Translations under genes and position numbers: made by a program
Notes under the pieces: generated by a model
Told to the model about the DNA's origin: nothing
The model's database searches: none
The model's input: only the letters and a program-made list of their open reading frames with translations
Part shown: piece by piece, positions 51,030-59,187 of the stretch
How the letters are laid out: each line of letters opens with the position of its first letter
Position numbering within the stretch: the first letter of the stretch is position 1
DNA from: Bradyrhizobium sp. AUGA SZCCT0283
GTDB lineage: Bacteria > Pseudomonadota > Alphaproteobacteria > Rhizobiales > Xanthobacteraceae
Length of the DNA stretch: 64,000 nt
Direction: 5' to 3'
Assembly: GCF_018130385.1 (NCBI RefSeq)
Contig: NZ_JAFCLU010000012.1
Location: 166,022-230,021 of the forward strand

Positions 51030-51110
51030 ATGGCCTGGAAAGCGCCGAAAATCGTCGAAGTATCGGTCGGCATGGAAATCAACATGTATATGTGCGCCAC
51101 CCGCAAGTAA
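51030..51110 (+). CDS. pqqA: PQQ precursor peptide
   Basis: A 26-residue peptide whose Glu16 and Tyr20, in MEINMYMCA, are the residues that PqqE cross-links and that become the PQQ backbone. It begins MAWKAPKIVEVSVG, typical of PqqA. GGGAGAG lies just upstream of the ATG. Separated from pqqB by 163 bases with a tandem repeat, which fits the common pattern of high pqqA expression relative to downstream genes. Confidence 0.95.
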   Translation: MAWKAPKIVEVSVGMEINMYMCATRK

Positions 51111-51204
51111 GCGGCAGCGCGTCTCATATCTCACGCAGGTGGACTTCCGGGCCTGACACATTCCCGATAACGGAACGGTGTCCGCGGCCGGTGTCCACCT
51201 TGTG

Positions 51205-51234
51205 GCGTTTGTAGCTCAGGCGCTTGTAGCTCAG
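51205..51234. repeat. Tandem 15-bp repeat in the pqqA-pqqB spacer
   Basis: GCGTTTGTAGCTCAG is followed without a gap by GCGCTTGTAGCTCAG (one difference), then TTTGTA, the start of a third unit. It lies 40 bases upstream of pqqB. Confidence 0.75.
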
Positions 51235-51273
51235 TTTGTATCTTCAAGTCTGAAAGCTCCAGGGAGACGGATC

Positions 51274-52203
51274 ATGCTTCGCGTCGTCGTCCTGGGCGCC
51301 GCGGCAGGCGGTGGCATTCCGCAGTGGAATTGCGGTTGTCCGGCGTGCCGGAAAGCACGAAGCGACCGTCCCGAACTGCGCAGTACCCAGGCCTCGATCG
51401 CGATAAGCGCCGATGGCGCGCACTGGTATCTCATCAACGCCTCGCCCGACCTGCGTCAGCAGGTGATCGCGACGCCGCAGCTCCACCCCAAGGCCGGACA
51501 GCTCCGTCACAGCCCCATCGCCGGCGTGATCCTGACCAATGGCGAGGTCGATGCGGTCGCCGGGTTGTTGTCGATGCGCGAAGGTTCGCCGTTCACGCTG
51601 TATGCGCATGAGCGGGTCCTTGCGATTTTGCGATCCAACAGCATCTTTAACGTGCTGGGCGAAAACAACGTGAAGCGGCGGCCGATCGAGATAGATGTCG
51701 CATTCGAGCCCGCCCTGCCCGACGGCTCGCCATCCGGCATGGAAATCCTTCCCTTCGCGGTTCCCGGCAAGGGCGCGTGGTATCTCGAAGGCAAGGCCCA
51801 TCCGACGGGCGGTGACGCCGCGGGCGATACGCTGGGGCTTCGGATTCTGGACAAGGGCAGCGGCAAGTACTTCTATTTCCTGGCCGCCTGCGCGAGGGTG
51901 ACCGACGATCTCAAATCGCGCCTGGCGGGCGCCGCGCTGGTCTTCTTCGACGGCACCGTGTGGCGTGACGACGAATTAATCGTCCTGGGACTCGGCACCA
52001 AGACGGGACAAGGGATGGGCCATATTTCAATGTCGGGCGATCATGGAGCGATCGAGAGCCTTGCCGGCCTCGACATCGGCCGCAGGGTGTTCCTGCATAT
52101 CAACAACTCGAACCCCGCATTGCTCTGCGGCACGGACGAGCGAAAGACAGTGGAACAGGCGGGCTGGCAGATTCCCGCCGATGGAACGGAGATCACGCTG
52201 TGA
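51274..52203 (+). CDS. pqqB: PQQ biosynthesis protein PqqB
   Basis: The 309-residue protein has the metallo-beta-lactamase fold with the PqqB N-terminus LRVVVLGAAAGGGIPQWNCGCPACR, followed by STQASIAIS and the metal region around INASPDLRQQV. PqqB hydroxylates the diglutamate-derived Tyr ring of the cross-linked precursor. AGGGAG lies 7 bases before the ATG at 51274. It overlaps pqqC by 4 bases. Confidence 0.95.
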   Translation: MLRVVVLGAAAGGGIPQWNCGCPACRKARSDRPELRSTQASIAISADGAHWYLINASPDLRQQVIATPQLHPKAGQLRHSPIAGVILTNGEVDAVAGLLSMREGSPFTLYAHERVLAILRSNSIFNVLGENNVKRRPIEIDVAFEPALPDGSPSGMEILPFAVPGKGAWYLEGKAHPTGGDAAGDTLGLRILDKGSGKYFYFLAACARVTDDLKSRLAGAALVFFDGTVWRDDELIVLGLGTKTGQGMGHISMSGDHGAIESLAGLDIGRRVFLHINNSNPALLCGTDERKTVEQAGWQIPADGTEITL

Positions 52204-52979
52204 ATGTCATGCCTACCAGCGGAATGACCGCGTACTCGATCGGCAAGGGCGTCACGCCCAACAACGCCGATGAACTCGAAGCGATGCTCCGCCACATCGG
52301 CGCGACGCGCTATCACAATCTGCATCCATTCCACCGGCTGCTGCACGGCGGCAAGCTCAACAAGGGGCAGGTGCAGGCCTGGGCGCTGAACCGCTATTAT
52401 TACCAGAGCACGATCCCGATCAAGGACGCGATGGTGATCTCGCGGTTCCGCGACCGCGCCACCCGGGTCGAATGGCGGCACCGGATCGAAGATCACGACG
52501 GCGATATCGGCAGCGAAGGCGGTATCGAGCGCTGGCTGAAGCTGACCGAGGGGCTCGGGCTCGACAGCGCCTATGTGGAATCGACCGAAGGCATTTTGCC
52601 GGCGACGCGGTTTGCGGTGGAGGCCTACGTGCATTTCTGCCGCGACAAGACACCGCTGGAGGCGATCGCCTCCTCGCTCACGGAACTGTTCGCGCCGAGC
52701 ATACACGAGGAGCGCATCGCCGGCATGCTGGCGCACTACGATTTCGTCAACCCCGACATCATGAGCTATTTCAAACGCCGCCTGACCCAGGCGCCGCGCG
52801 ATGCCAACTTCGCGCTCGAATATGTCAGGAAGAACGCGAAGACGCCGGCGGAGCGCGAGGCGGTCTGCAATGCGCTGATCTTCAAGACCAATGTGCTATG
52901 GGTTCAGCTCGACGCGCTGTATCATGCCTATGTCGAGGGCCATATACCCCCCGGCGCGTTCGTGCCCAAAGGGGACTAG
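52200..52979 (+). CDS. pqqC: Pyrroloquinoline-quinone synthase PqqC
   Basis: The 259-residue protein starts at a GTG that overlaps the pqqB stop (GTGA). It has the all-helical PqqC fold with RYHNLHPFHRLLHGGKLNK, WALNRYYYQSTIPIKDA and VEAYVHFCRDKTPLEAIASS, the last from the family's active-site region. It catalyses the final ring closure and eight-electron oxidation to PQQ using O2, without a cofactor. Confidence 0.96.
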   Translation: MNVMPTSGMTAYSIGKGVTPNNADELEAMLRHIGATRYHNLHPFHRLLHGGKLNKGQVQAWALNRYYYQSTIPIKDAMVISRFRDRATRVEWRHRIEDHDGDIGSEGGIERWLKLTEGLGLDSAYVESTEGILPATRFAVEAYVHFCRDKTPLEAIASSLTELFAPSIHEERIAGMLAHYDFVNPDIMSYFKRRLTQAPRDANFALEYVRKNAKTPAEREAVCNALIFKTNVLWVQLDALYHAYVEGHIPPGAFVPKGD

Positions 52980-52985
52980 CGATCG

Positions 52986-53297
52986 ATGGCGATGAGCCGC
53001 AACATCAGTGTCAGCGAGGCGAGCCGGCCGAAATTGCCGCGGCACGCCCGGCTGAAATTCGATGAGACGCGGCAGGTCTGGGTGATCCTGGCGCCGGAGC
53101 GCGTGCTGGCGCCGGACGAAATCGCGGTGGAAGTGCTGCAGCTCTGCGACGGCGTGCGCAGCGTCGGCGATATGGCAGATCAACTCGTCGCCAAGTACGC
53201 GGCACCGCGCGAGGCGATCTTGACCGATGTTATTGGGATGCTGCAGGACCTCGCCGACAAGGGGTTTCTGACCGAAGCGCGTGAGAAGACGTCATGA
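52986..53297 (+). CDS. pqqD: PqqA-binding chaperone PqqD
   Basis: A 103-residue RiPP recognition-element protein: PKLPRHARLKFDETRQVWVILAPERVL, then LDEIAVEVLQLCDG-like PDEIAVEVLQLCDGVRSVGD and a C-terminal helix LQDLADKGFL. PqqD binds PqqA and delivers it to PqqE. GGGGA lies before the ATG, six bases after pqqC; it overlaps pqqE by ATGA. Confidence 0.95.
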   Translation: MAMSRNISVSEASRPKLPRHARLKFDETRQVWVILAPERVLAPDEIAVEVLQLCDGVRSVGDMADQLVAKYAAPREAILTDVIGMLQDLADKGFLTEAREKTS

Positions 53298-54502
53298 GCG
53301 GCATTCTCGCCGATGGCAAGACGGCCGGCGCCGCGCCCAGCGACGGGCTCGCGGTTCTGGAATCGCAACGCTCGACCGCGGAGACGTTCGGCATTCCCTT
53401 AGCCGTGCTCGCCGAGCTGACGCACCGCTGTCCGCTGCAATGCCCCTATTGCTCCAACCCCATCGAACTCGACCGTGGCGGCAGCGAACTGACGACCGCG
53501 GAATGGAAGAAGGTCTTGAGCGAACTCGCCGAAATCGGCGTATTGCAGATCCATTTCTCGGGCGGCGAACCGACCGCGCGCAAGGACCTGGTGGAGCTGG
53601 TGCAGCATGCGACCGACGTCGGACTGTACAGCAACCTCATTACGTCAGCGGTGCTGCTGACAAAGGAAAAGCTTTCGGCATTGGCCGATGCCGGGCTCTG
53701 CCATGTGCAGATCAGTTTCCAGGGCAACGAGCCCGTGGTGGCCGATCGCGTCGCCGGATTGAAGAACTCCCACGAAAAGAAGCTCGAAGCCGCAAAATGG
53801 ACGCGCGAGCTCGAGCTACCGCTGACGGTCAACGCCGTCATGCACCGCCAAAACCTGCATCAGCTCGCCGACATCATCCAGATGGCGGTCGATCTCGACG
53901 CCGACCGGCTGGAAGTGGCCAACGTCCAGTATTACGGCTGGGCGCTGAAGAACCGCGCCGCCCTGATGCCAACGATCGAGCAGATCGACGAGACCAGCCG
54001 CATCGTCGAGGAAGCCGTCGTCCGGCTGAAGGGCATTCTCGCCATCGACTATGTAGTGCCGGACTATTACGCGCTGCGGCCGAAGAAATGCATGGGCGGC
54101 TGGGGCCGGCAGTTCTTCAACATTTCGCCCGCGGGCAAGGTTCTGCCCTGTCATGCCGCTGAGAGCATCACCGGACTCGAATTCGAATCCGTGCGCTCCA
54201 ATCATTCGATCGCCTGGATCTGGCAGAATTCCGAAGCCTTCAACCGCTATCGCGGCACTGGCTGGATGAAGGAGCCATGCAAGAGTTGCGAGTTCAGGGA
54301 AATCGATTTCGGCGGCTGCCGCTGCCAGGCCTTTGCGCTGACCGGCGATGCCGGCAATACCGACCCGGCCTGCACGCTGTCGCCAATACATGAGCAGATT
54401 TTCAAGCAGGCCGAGCGCGAGGCCGCCGCGCACCAGGACCGCTTCCTCTATCGCAATTTCGCCGGCGGCACGCTGGAGACGGAAGGCGAGCATGGCGCCT
54501 GA
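53294..54502 (+). CDS. pqqE: Radical SAM PqqA peptide cyclase PqqE
   Basis: The 402-residue enzyme has the radical SAM cluster CxxxCxxC at Cys46, Cys50 and Cys53 in HRCPLQCPYCSNP, the SAM-binding GGEPTAR, and a C-terminal SPASM domain with Cys at KKCMGGWG, LPCHAAES, CKSCEFREIDFGGCRC and DPACTLSP. It forms the carbon-carbon bond between Glu16 and Tyr20 of PqqA, the first step of PQQ assembly. Starts in a 4-base overlap with pqqD and overlaps the next gene by 11 bases. Confidence 0.96.
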   Translation: MSGILADGKTAGAAPSDGLAVLESQRSTAETFGIPLAVLAELTHRCPLQCPYCSNPIELDRGGSELTTAEWKKVLSELAEIGVLQIHFSGGEPTARKDLVELVQHATDVGLYSNLITSAVLLTKEKLSALADAGLCHVQISFQGNEPVVADRVAGLKNSHEKKLEAAKWTRELELPLTVNAVMHRQNLHQLADIIQMAVDLDADRLEVANVQYYGWALKNRAALMPTIEQIDETSRIVEEAVVRLKGILAIDYVVPDYYALRPKKCMGGWGRQFFNISPAGKVLPCHAAESITGLEFESVRSNHSIAWIWQNSEAFNRYRGTGWMKEPCKSCEFREIDFGGCRCQAFALTGDAGNTDPACTLSPIHEQIFKQAEREAAAHQDRFLYRNFAGGTLETEGEHGA

Positions 54503-55478
54503 CGCCGACGCCGGCAAATCCGTCAAACCCGCCGATCCTTTTGCGCCGCTGACGTCGGAGCAGTTCGCGGTCAGCGACGGTCACGATATCTATGTCGAAA
54601 GCGTCGGCCGCGTCGGCGGCATTGCCGCGGTCTACCTGCATGGCGGGCCCGGCAGCGGCTGCCAGCCGGACCATCGCCGGCTGTTCGATCCTGAGCGCTT
54701 CCATGCCGTGCTGTTCGACCAGCGCGGCGCGGGCCGCAGCCGCCCCAAGGGCCGCCGCGAAGCCAACACCCTGCCGCATCTGATCGCGGACATGGAGGCG
54801 ATCCGCGAAAAATTCGGCTTCGAACGCTGGATGATTGTCGGCGGCTCCTGGGGCGCCACCCTGGCGCTGGCCTACGCGGAAGCGCATCCCGAGCGCGTCA
54901 CCGGCATTGTGCTGCGTGCCACCTTCCTCGGCACGATCGGGGAAATCGAAAATGATTTTCTCAATGTCCTGCCGCGATTCTATCCCGGTCTTTACGATGA
55001 CTTCATGAGCGTGTTGCCCGAAGGCGAACGCGCGCAACCGCTGCAAGCCTATTTCCGCCGCATCCTCGATCCCAATCCTGACGTGAATATTCCTGCAGCG
55101 CGGGCATGGGGCGAAACCGAACGCATTCTTTCCGAACACACGCCGAACCGCACACGCCTCGATCTGGCGGCGCTTGGTTCATCGCGGAGCCTGCCGGCCA
55201 CGCCGTTCATGGAAGCGCACTATTTCGCCAATGACTGCTTCATGCAGCCGGACCAGTTGTTGCGTGACGCGGGCAGGCTCTCAGGCATCCCCGGCATCAT
55301 CGTGCAGGGCCGCTACGACCTGTTGTGTCCACCCGCAACCTCGCACGCGCTCGCAGCCCTTTGGCGCGAGGCCGAGATCCGTTTCGTCGAGGGCGCCGGC
55401 CACACGCTGTACGATCCCGGCGTCCGCGACGCCGTGATGAAGGCGATCGCGGACATGGCTTCCAGAACAGGCAAATAG
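54492..55478 (+). CDS. pip: Proline iminopeptidase-like alpha/beta hydrolase
   Basis: The 328-residue protein follows the proline iminopeptidase pattern: oxyanion strand HGGPGSG at residues 50-56, FDQRGAGRS at 75-83, nucleophile elbow GGSWGA with Ser119, then GRYDLLCPP with the acid and GAGHTLYDPG with the His. It removes N-terminal proline from peptides in the cytosol. Its start lies 11 bases inside pqqE, behind GGAAGG, so it belongs to the pqq operon. A role in trimming PqqA-derived peptides is possible but unproven, since pqqF-like proteases are absent from the window. Confidence 0.85.
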   Translation: MAPDADAGKSVKPADPFAPLTSEQFAVSDGHDIYVESVGRVGGIAAVYLHGGPGSGCQPDHRRLFDPERFHAVLFDQRGAGRSRPKGRREANTLPHLIADMEAIREKFGFERWMIVGGSWGATLALAYAEAHPERVTGIVLRATFLGTIGEIENDFLNVLPRFYPGLYDDFMSVLPEGERAQPLQAYFRRILDPNPDVNIPAARAWGETERILSEHTPNRTRLDLAALGSSRSLPATPFMEAHYFANDCFMQPDQLLRDAGRLSGIPGIIVQGRYDLLCPPATSHALAALWREAEIRFVEGAGHTLYDPGVRDAVMKAIADMASRTGK

Positions 55479-55490
55479 GAATCAAGAAAA

Positions 55491-56156
55491 ATGCCGATGG
55501 CGGGAAAAGGCATGCTGCTGACGTCGATGAATATCGACGCCGCGCACGAAGCCGAATTCAATCGCTGGTACGACCGCGAACATCTCGAAGAGCGCGTCGC
55601 CATCGACGGCTTTCTCGAAGCCCGCCGCTATGTCGCCCATGACGGCAATCCGAAATATCTCAGCCTCTACTCCACCGAAACGTTCGAGGCGTTGGACAGC
55701 CCGGCCTATCGCGCCGCGCTGGCGAACCAGACGGCGTGGTCGAAGGCCAACATCGCCCGCTTCCAGAACATGATCCGGGCGGTCGCACGCATCACGGTCA
55801 GCCGCGGCACCGGCCGTGGCGCCGCGCTCGGCATTGTCCGTCTGCGTCCGGCCGGCGGCGAGGACAAACTGCGCGCAGCTCTACGCGAGCAGCTCGATCC
55901 CGCAGAACTCGACGGGATCATCTCCATGCATTTGATCGAGAGCGACCGGGCGCTGTCGAAGCCGATCACCGATGATCCCTCCGCGCCCAATCCCGGCGCC
56001 GGCGACTGGTTCGTGCTGATCGACGCAACCGATGTCGGCGCGGTGCCCGCGGCCATGCTGCGCTTCAGCGGCAACATTGCGTTGAAGCCGCTGACGATCT
56101 CGAGCGGGGTCTACCGGCTGATGTGGGATCTGGCGAAGGGCGATATCGGCGGCTAG
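55491..56156 (+). CDS. EthD/dabb-like hypothetical protein, two-repeat
   Basis: The 221-residue protein begins LLTSMNIDAAHEAEFNRWYDREHLEERVAIDGFLEARRY, a pattern of the dimeric alpha-beta barrel (EthD/ferredoxin-like) fold where the NRWYDREH segment is conserved; the second half (ALGIVRLRPAGGEDKLRAALR and ending VYRLMWDLAKGD) may be a second such fold. Function unknown. AGGAA precedes the ATG, 12 bases after pip, so it closes the pqq-pip operon. Its stop overlaps the convergent acyltransferase stop in the shared CTAG. Confidence 0.75.
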   Translation: MPMAGKGMLLTSMNIDAAHEAEFNRWYDREHLEERVAIDGFLEARRYVAHDGNPKYLSLYSTETFEALDSPAYRAALANQTAWSKANIARFQNMIRAVARITVSRGTGRGAALGIVRLRPAGGEDKLRAALREQLDPAELDGIISMHLIESDRALSKPITDDPSAPNPGAGDWFVLIDATDVGAVPAAMLRFSGNIALKPLTISSGVYRLMWDLAKGDIGG

Positions 56157-57253
56157 GCGCCGCCGCCGACGGTCACGGGCAGCTTGAGCGGCCATCCGAA
56201 CCTGACGGCGCGGCCCGACAGGAAATCCCTGACCCAACGCTGCGCCGGCCGTTCGACATAGCGCCACACGATCCAGGACAGCCACGTCATGGCCAAAACG
56301 ATCGCGACCACCCATGGCACCGCACTGGCAGGCGCCTGACGGGTAAACAGCACATAGCCGAACTGCATATGCAGCAGATAGAGCGGATAGGTCAGGCCGC
56401 CGGCCGCCAGCACGAGCGCTGGCGGCAGCGGAACGTGACGAATCCGCGTGGCCAGGAAGATGATGGCAACCGATGCGAGGCAGATCGCCGCCACCGTCCA
56501 TGCGTCGAATGTGCCACCTGTATGCGGCGCCAGCTTCACCGCTTCGTGGAGAGATTGGAATACCGCCGTGCCGATCGACAGCACCAGCATACCATACAGC
56601 ACCGGGCCGCGGCGCCCGCGATAGAATTGGTAGATCAGCAAGCCCACAGCGAAGAAGCCGCTATAGTCCGTGAGAAAGAGTTTTTCGACCAGTGACGCGT
56701 CGAGCGTCAGCTCATTGGCGAAGGTGATGCCGAGCCAGATCAGGATGATGGTGTCGATCCGGCGCGGGAACAACCCGGCCGCGATGAACACGGCGACCCA
56801 GGCATAGAACATCACCTCGATCACCAGCGACCAGTAGGATGTATCCATGTAGGGCTGGCCGAACGCCGTCGCTGCGATGAACAGGTTGGCGAGCCACTGC
56901 CTGAAGCTGGCATCGAAGTGCGGTGGCCCCAGAAGCACGATCGCCAGACAAGTCAGCGTCATGCAGAATACGAAAGTCGGGTAGATCCGGCTGAAGCGGG
57001 CGATGGCGAAGCCGGCGGCCGTCCGGCCCTCGGCGGAATAGGCGATCACGAAACCGCTGATGACAAAGAAGCCAGGCACGCCGAGAAAGCCATATTTGGC
57101 GATCGGCGTCAGCCAGGGGAGTGCGACCTGCGGCACCCCATGCGAGGCCGGGCCCCAGAAGCCGAAATGGTAGAGAACGACGCCGAGCACGGCTACCAGC
57201 CGCAGCAGATCGAGCGCTTCGACACGCGATGGTGAACTGGCTGACGGCGGCAT
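56153..57253 (-). CDS. Acyltransferase family membrane protein (OafA-like)
   Basis: The 366-residue protein has about ten membrane helices and the acyltransferase 3 pattern: RVEALDLLRLVAVLGVVLYHFGF with the conserved Arg and His, then GVPGFFVISGFVIAYSAEGR, RFSRIYPTFVFCMTL and DTSYWSLVIEVMFY. It transfers acyl groups to exported carbohydrates or lipids across the inner membrane; acceptor unknown. The ATG at 57253 is used because upstream residues have no support. Confidence 0.88.
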   Translation of the reverse strand: MPPSASSPSRVEALDLLRLVAVLGVVLYHFGFWGPASHGVPQVALPWLTPIAKYGFLGVPGFFVISGFVIAYSAEGRTAAGFAIARFSRIYPTFVFCMTLTCLAIVLLGPPHFDASFRQWLANLFIAATAFGQPYMDTSYWSLVIEVMFYAWVAVFIAAGLFPRRIDTIILIWLGITFANELTLDASLVEKLFLTDYSGFFAVGLLIYQFYRGRRGPVLYGMLVLSIGTAVFQSLHEAVKLAPHTGGTFDAWTVAAICLASVAIIFLATRIRHVPLPPALVLAAGGLTYPLYLLHMQFGYVLFTRQAPASAVPWVVAIVLAMTWLSWIVWRYVERPAQRWVRDFLSGRAVRFGWPLKLPVTVGGGA

Positions 57254-57296
57254 GATCGGGAAGTTCCTGCGCGGGAACAAATGGCAATGCCGCATC

Positions 57297-57641
57297 CTAG
57301 GAACGGGCGGTGAAGGCGCTGTTAACGCAATGCCGTGTAAACCGGTCGCCGAGATTTGCCTTCTGGCAAGAATTGCTCGGTTCGGAGCGCGTCCGCACGA
57401 CTAGTGCTGCGCCCAGTAGCTTCGATTCTTCCTCTCGTAATGGTCGAAGGCCTTGATAAGGCAGATGAGAACTTCCGCCGAAGTCTCTAACATTGCTTTC
57501 AATTGCCTTGCTGATGCTCTCTCTGAGATGTGTGATGGTCGTCTGAAAGCGCTCCTTCATCTTCTGGGTGTTGGGGACGACCGACCGACTGAGGATGTCA
57601 TATGCATCTATTTCCAGGTCGTCCCAAACGCTTGGTGACAT
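57297..57641 (-). CDS. Possible hypothetical protein, 114 residues
   Basis: A weak candidate in the gap between the acyltransferase and chrA. The product begins MSPSVWDDLEIDAYDILSRS and has a helical middle (KMKERFQTTITHLRESISKA) and polar end. It lacks a strong ribosome site and codon bias is moderate. An antisense frame overlaps. It may be a real small gene or a decayed one; the region 57254-57684 holds nothing else that I can name. Confidence 0.3.
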   Translation of the reverse strand: MSPSVWDDLEIDAYDILSRSVVPNTQKMKERFQTTITHLRESISKAIESNVRDFGGSSHLPYQGLRPLREEESKLLGAALVVRTRSEPSNSCQKANLGDRFTRHCVNSAFTARS

Positions 57642-57684
57642 TACCGGTTCCCGCTATCTTCAGCCGTAACTGGAGTTGAATTGC

Positions 57685-58881
57685 ATGGCGGAAAAGTCCG
57701 CGGGCATCGTGGCCGAGATTTTCGCCGCCTTCCTCAAGCTCGGGCTCACCTCGTTCGGCGGGCCGATCGCGCATCTCGGTTACTTCAGGGCGGAATTCGT
57801 CGAACGGCGGAAATGGCTCAGCGAAAGCAGCTATGCTGATATCGTCGCGCTCTGCCAGTTCTTGCCGGGGCCAGCTTCCAGCCAGGTCGGCTTCACCCTC
57901 GGCATTCTGCGCGGTAATGGCCTGCTCGGCGGGCTTGCGGCGTGGTTCGCCTTCACCATGCCGTCGGCCCTCATTCTGTTCGCCTTCGCGCTCGGTGCGA
58001 CCGCCTTCACCGGCCCTGTCGCCGAAGGCGTGCTCCACGGTCTCAAGCTGGTTGCGGTCGCTGTGGTGGCGCAGGCGATCTGGGGCATGGCAAGGAGCCT
58101 GACACCGGATCGCGAGCGGGCCGCCATCGCGCTCGCCGCGGTTGCGATCGTGGTTTTCATCGGCGGATCGTTTGGCCAGATCGGCGCCATCGCGCTTGGG
58201 GCCATAGCCGGGCTCTGGCTGTGCCGCGGCGATGGGCCCATGCCTGCGGGCCACCTCGGCTTTTCGGTATCGCGTCGACACGGCATAGCCGCGCTCGTGC
58301 TTTTCGCTATCCTGTTCCTGGTCACGCCGCTGGTGGCTGCACGAACCGGCTCGCAGGGCCTGGCGCTGTTCGACGCGTTTTATCGTTCCGGCGCGCTGGT
58401 GTTCGGCGGCGGCCATGTCGTGCTGCCGCTGTTGCAGGCGGAAGTGGTGACGCCGGGCTGGGTCAGCAACGCGGATTTCCTCGCCGGCTACGGCATGGCG
58501 CAAGCCGTGCCCGGACCGCTGTTCACCTTTGCGGCCTATCTCGGCGCCATAGGACCCGCTCCCAATGGTCTGGCCGGTGCTGCGATTGCACTCATCGCGT
58601 TGTCTTTGCCAGGACTGCTGCTGGTCTACGGCATGCTGCCATATTGGGACGCGCTACGTATGCGTCCCGCCGCGCAGGCCGCCATGCGCGGCACAAACGC
58701 CGCCGTCGTCGGCATACTTGGCGCGGCGCTCTACAATCCGGTCTGGATCAGCGCGGTGCTCACCCCGCGTGACTTCGCCGTGGCGCTCGCCGGCTTCCTG
58801 CTGCTGACGGTTTGGAAACTGCCGCCATGGATCGTCGTCATCCTGCTGGGGACGATCGGCGCAATTCTGCGGCTGATCTGA
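57685..58881 (+). CDS. chrA: Chromate transporter ChrA (two-domain)
   Basis: The 398-residue membrane protein has two homologous halves, each with the ChrA signature: FLKLGLTSFGGPIAHLGYFR with CQFLPGPASSQVGF in the first, and FYRSGALVFGGGHVVLPLLQ with GYGMAQAVPGPLFTF in the second. It exports chromate. Start at 57685 is the ATG with GGAG nine bases upstream; an in-frame TTG at 57676 is a weaker option. Confidence 0.9.
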   Translation: MAEKSAGIVAEIFAAFLKLGLTSFGGPIAHLGYFRAEFVERRKWLSESSYADIVALCQFLPGPASSQVGFTLGILRGNGLLGGLAAWFAFTMPSALILFAFALGATAFTGPVAEGVLHGLKLVAVAVVAQAIWGMARSLTPDRERAAIALAAVAIVVFIGGSFGQIGAIALGAIAGLWLCRGDGPMPAGHLGFSVSRRHGIAALVLFAILFLVTPLVAARTGSQGLALFDAFYRSGALVFGGGHVVLPLLQAEVVTPGWVSNADFLAGYGMAQAVPGPLFTFAAYLGAIGPAPNGLAGAAIALIALSLPGLLLVYGMLPYWDALRMRPAAQAAMRGTNAAVVGILGAALYNPVWISAVLTPRDFAVALAGFLLLTVWKLPPWIVVILLGTIGAILRLI

Positions 58882-59187
58882 GCACATCGCCTCACCTGCA
58901 TACACTCGTCCGCGCGATGTGCTTGAACGCATCGCATTTGCGGGATGAGCCGATTAATCAAGCTGCACTGCACATGCTGCACTGCCACATCGATAACTGC
59001 GACGCTAAGTCCAAGCTCCCATGCAGTTGAAAGCTGGAGATCGCGCAAATTTGCCTTTGTGCCGCGTCTGGAATGGCTCTAATAAGATAAGCCTATGATC
59101 CAATTCAAAAACCACAAGAACGCCCGCTGAGCGTTCGCAGGCAAAATAAGGCCGCGCTTTCCTTGAAATCGCGCGGACAAGGTAGGA
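58882..59187. other. Upstream region of the 2-oxoacid oxidoreductase operon
   Basis: 306 bases with no gene. A small inverted repeat GAACGC / GCGTTC around a 7-base loop lies near 59122-59140. The first operon gene is preceded by AGGTAGG. No clear -35/-10 pair found. Confidence 0.35.

Noticed and set aside
50775..51161. Minus-strand open frame across the pqqA region.
   Set aside because: It runs opposite to pqqA, whose product is unmistakable, and has no motif.
57453..57638. Plus-strand open frame opposite the weak 57297-57641 gene.
   Set aside because: It is short, lacks a ribosome site and is fully antisense to a frame with better, though still weak, coding character.
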